From NCBI GenBank assembly GCA_030600625.1, contig JAUVLS010000067.1, forward strand, positions 1-7,128: a stretch of DNA of 7,128 bases. Reading direction: 5' to 3'. Position numbers and translations under genes: made by a program. The notes under the pieces were generated by a model. The model saw nothing but the letters and a program-made list of their open reading frames with translations, was not told where the DNA came from and did no database searches. This DNA comes from Bacteroidales bacterium (GTDB taxonomy: Bacteria; Bacteroidota; Bacteroidia; Bacteroidales; UBA12077). Each line of letters starts with the position of its first letter. Positions within the stretch are counted from its first letter, which is position 1. Positions 5,512-7,128 of this stretch are shown one piece after another.

Positions 5512-7002
5512 TTACGTTAAGAGTAATGTAAAAAAGAATGTACTTCCTGAGTCTTCTTTACTTTCAACCCGGATTGCACCACCGTTTTTTTCTACCAACT
5601 CTTTACAAATAATTAATCCAAGTCCGGTACCTTTTTCCTTTTCGGTTCCGTAAGTTGAAAAAGTAGTTTCTATTTTAAAAAGTTTTTCAATATTTTTTTC
5701 GGATATTCCAATACCACTATCTTCTATAGATATTTCAACTGTATTGTTTTCTGTAATTACTTTTGTATTAATTTTTACACTGCTGTTTTTATGAGAAAAC
5801 TTTATAGCGTTTGATAATAAATTACGGATTATGGTTTTAACAGAATTTCCATTAACATGTACAGTTATATTGTTGTCTGTAAAGGTTTTAATTTTAATAT
5901 TCTTTTCAATTGCTTTTTCTTTAACTATTCCGATTGAATTTTGTATTAGCGTTTTAAGCTTAACGGTTTTAATTGAAAAATCAAGAGTGTTCATTTGTAT
6001 TCTGGCCCATAACAATAAATCGTCGAGTAAATTATTTGTTTTTGACGAAAGCCCGATTAAAATATTTATATAATTTAACTTTTCCTTATTTGAAATATCA
6101 TTAAAATTTTCTTTAAATAAATTAAGCAATTGTAAAAAACTTCCAAGCGGGCCTTTTAAATCGTGTGCAATTACCGAGAAGAAAATGTTTTTCGTGGCAT
6201 TAGCTTCTGATAATTCTTTTTCTGATTTGATTAAAGCATCTTCAGTTTTTTTTCTCTCTGTAATGTCCTCTTTTATAGCTAGATACTTAATGATATTACC
6301 ATCTTTATCAATTATAGGTGAAACTGAAGCTAATTCCCAGTAAAATGTTCCGTCTTTACGTTTATTTAAAAATTCTCCACGCCATATTCCCCCTGACGAA
6401 ATAGTTTCCCACATTTCTTTGTAATCATTAGAAGAAGTATGTTCGGTTTTTAAGATTCTGGGATTCTGTCCAATTGCTTCGTCATAAGTATAACCTGTAA
6501 TATCTGTAAATTTTTGATTAACATATTCAATATTTCCATCCAAGTTGGTTATAACAACAGATGCAGGACTTTGGGTAATAGCTGTTGATAAAGAAAGGAT
6601 TTCTTTTTCAATATTTTTTCGTTTAGTAATATCTTCTAAAATGCCATCGAAGTATATTATATTTCCACTGGCATCTTTAACTGTTGTCATAGTATCTCTG
6701 GCAATTATTGCATTACCATTTTTAGTTTTTAAGTTTATTTCCTGACATGAAGTATTTGAAGTTTTTGTTAGTAGTTTGAGTTGAGATTCTCGTTCTTTAC
6801 TGGTTACATATAAGTCTTTAACAGCGATGTTCAGAATTTCTTTTATATTATATTCAAGCATATTTGCAAGGGCCTGATTAGCATAAATAATCTTACCATC
6901 AAGGGTTGTTCTGTAAATTCCTACCGGCAAATGATCTGTCAGGTGGCTAACAGTATCTTTCTCTCGATTTATATAATCACTATATTTTGGATGATCTGAC
7001 AT
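5512..7002 (-). CDS. Soluble sensor histidine kinase with two PAS domains
   Basis: The 496-residue protein has two PAS/PAC units (about 18-128 and 138-250, ending in EDITKRK and KEDITERK), then a short coiled linker. Next comes a HisKA dimerisation domain with the phospho-acceptor H280 in FFSVIAHDLKGPLG, and a HATPase_c domain. ATP-site motifs are all present: N394-LLSN398 (N box), D428-SGIG432 (G1) and G458-TGLGL (G2). There is no signal peptide or transmembrane helix and no receiver domain, so it should be a cytoplasmic kinase signalling to a separate response regulator that is not in this window. The second PAS contains IGQNPRILKTEH and a WRGEFLNKRKDGTFYWE block, as in PAS domains of the NifL/Bat/LOV-related group. 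The LOV photoactive cysteine is absent (Pro in GQNPRIL), so blue-light adduct chemistry is unlikely, and ligand or cofactor is unknown. The ATG at 7002 leaves a short N-terminal helix before PAS1. It converges on the receptor operon, so functional linkage to it is not implied. Confidence 0.9.
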   Translation of the reverse strand: MSDHPKYSDYINREKDTVSHLTDHLPVGIYRTTLDGKIIYANQALANMLEYNIKEILNIAVKDLYVTSKERESQLKLLTKTSNTSCQEINLKTKNGNAIIARDTMTTVKDASGNIIYFDGILEDITKRKNIEKEILSLSTAITQSPASVVITNLDGNIEYVNQKFTDITGYTYDEAIGQNPRILKTEHTSSNDYKEMWETISSGGIWRGEFLNKRKDGTFYWELASVSPIIDKDGNIIKYLAIKEDITERKKTEDALIKSEKELSEANATKNIFFSVIAHDLKGPLGSFLQLLNLFKENFNDISNKEKLNYINILIGLSSKTNNLLDDLLLWARIQMNTLDFSIKTVKLKTLIQNSIGIVKEKAIEKNIKIKTFTDNNITVHVNGNSVKTIIRNLLSNAIKFSHKNSSVKINTKVITENNTVEISIEDSGIGISEKNIEKLFKIETTFSTYGTEKEKGTGLGLIICKELVEKNGGAIRVESKEDSGSTFFFTLLLT

Positions 7003-7128
7003 ATTTTAAATATTATCAGTTTATGTGATTGTACGAATATTTAAAATAACGGTTTCAGTATACATGTAATAAAACCGGTTGTTAATCAAAAAAACACACG
7101 CTGTAATGAATAATATCAGGTGTTTTGG
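7003..7128. other. Upstream region of the kinase; possible start of a plus-strand gene
   Basis: No complete gene is present. The kinase promoter should lie here on the minus strand, but I find no clear TAnnTTTG box. Two perfect 8-bp palindromes occur close together, tacatgta (7061-7068) and aaccggtt (7073-7080), and ggttt/aaacc (7051-7055, 7072-7076) form a small inverted pair, which could be a regulator site. An ATG at 7106 on the plus strand opens a frame (MNNIRCF...) that leaves the window, too short to judge. Confidence 0.3.

Noticed and set aside
5405..5653. Plus-strand open frame of 82 codons after the receptor
   Set aside because: It runs through the terminator hairpin and then antisense into the kinase; the KGCQILFRQPFLF part is just the translated stem-loop.
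5831..6745. Plus-strand open frames opposite the kinase
   Set aside because: They are antisense to conserved PAS, HisKA and HATPase motifs.

Overview
The window looks like a chromosome segment of a low-GC Bacteroidota, most likely a marine or anaerobic member of the Bacteroidia. This rests on the very AT-rich DNA, the lack of clear Shine-Dalgarno sequences, a -7 box of the Bacteroidota type (TAnnTTTG), a TonB-dependent receptor carrying a CarboxypepD-reg-like N-terminal domain, and a HYC_CC_PP-type protein, a family I know only from this phylum. Genus cannot be read from the sequence.

Left region (1-1394, minus strand). A small gene starting MQQKDFILREIEKI runs off the left edge. Upstream of it in the same direction lies a complete PD-(D/E)XK nuclease-like gene (312-1292). 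Upstream of that is a 25-codon remnant that begins with the same 14 residues. A 44-bp exact direct repeat (185-228 and 1351-1394) therefore brackets the nuclease. Between the nuclease and the small gene is a start-less reading frame that looks like the C-terminal tail of another lost protein. Together these are scars of a gene-sized insertion or replacement; no integrase or transposase is visible.

Centre (1462-5396, plus strand). A predicted exported UlaG-like metallo-beta-lactamase-fold hydrolase is followed, behind its own promoter, by a three-gene set: a HYC_CC_PP family protein, an exported heavy-metal-associated (HMA) domain protein and a TonB-dependent receptor. All three are predicted to be exported and all carry Cys-Cys or CxxC motifs. 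The last two genes are 2 nt apart. The set is best read as an envelope system for a soft metal such as copper, though metal and direction of transport are inferred. Inverted repeats lie at the promoter and between the first two genes.

Right region (5397-7128). A strong bidirectional terminator separates the receptor from a convergent soluble sensor histidine kinase with two PAS domains (5512-7002, minus). The last 126 bases hold the kinase's upstream region and possibly the start of a plus-strand gene that leaves the window.
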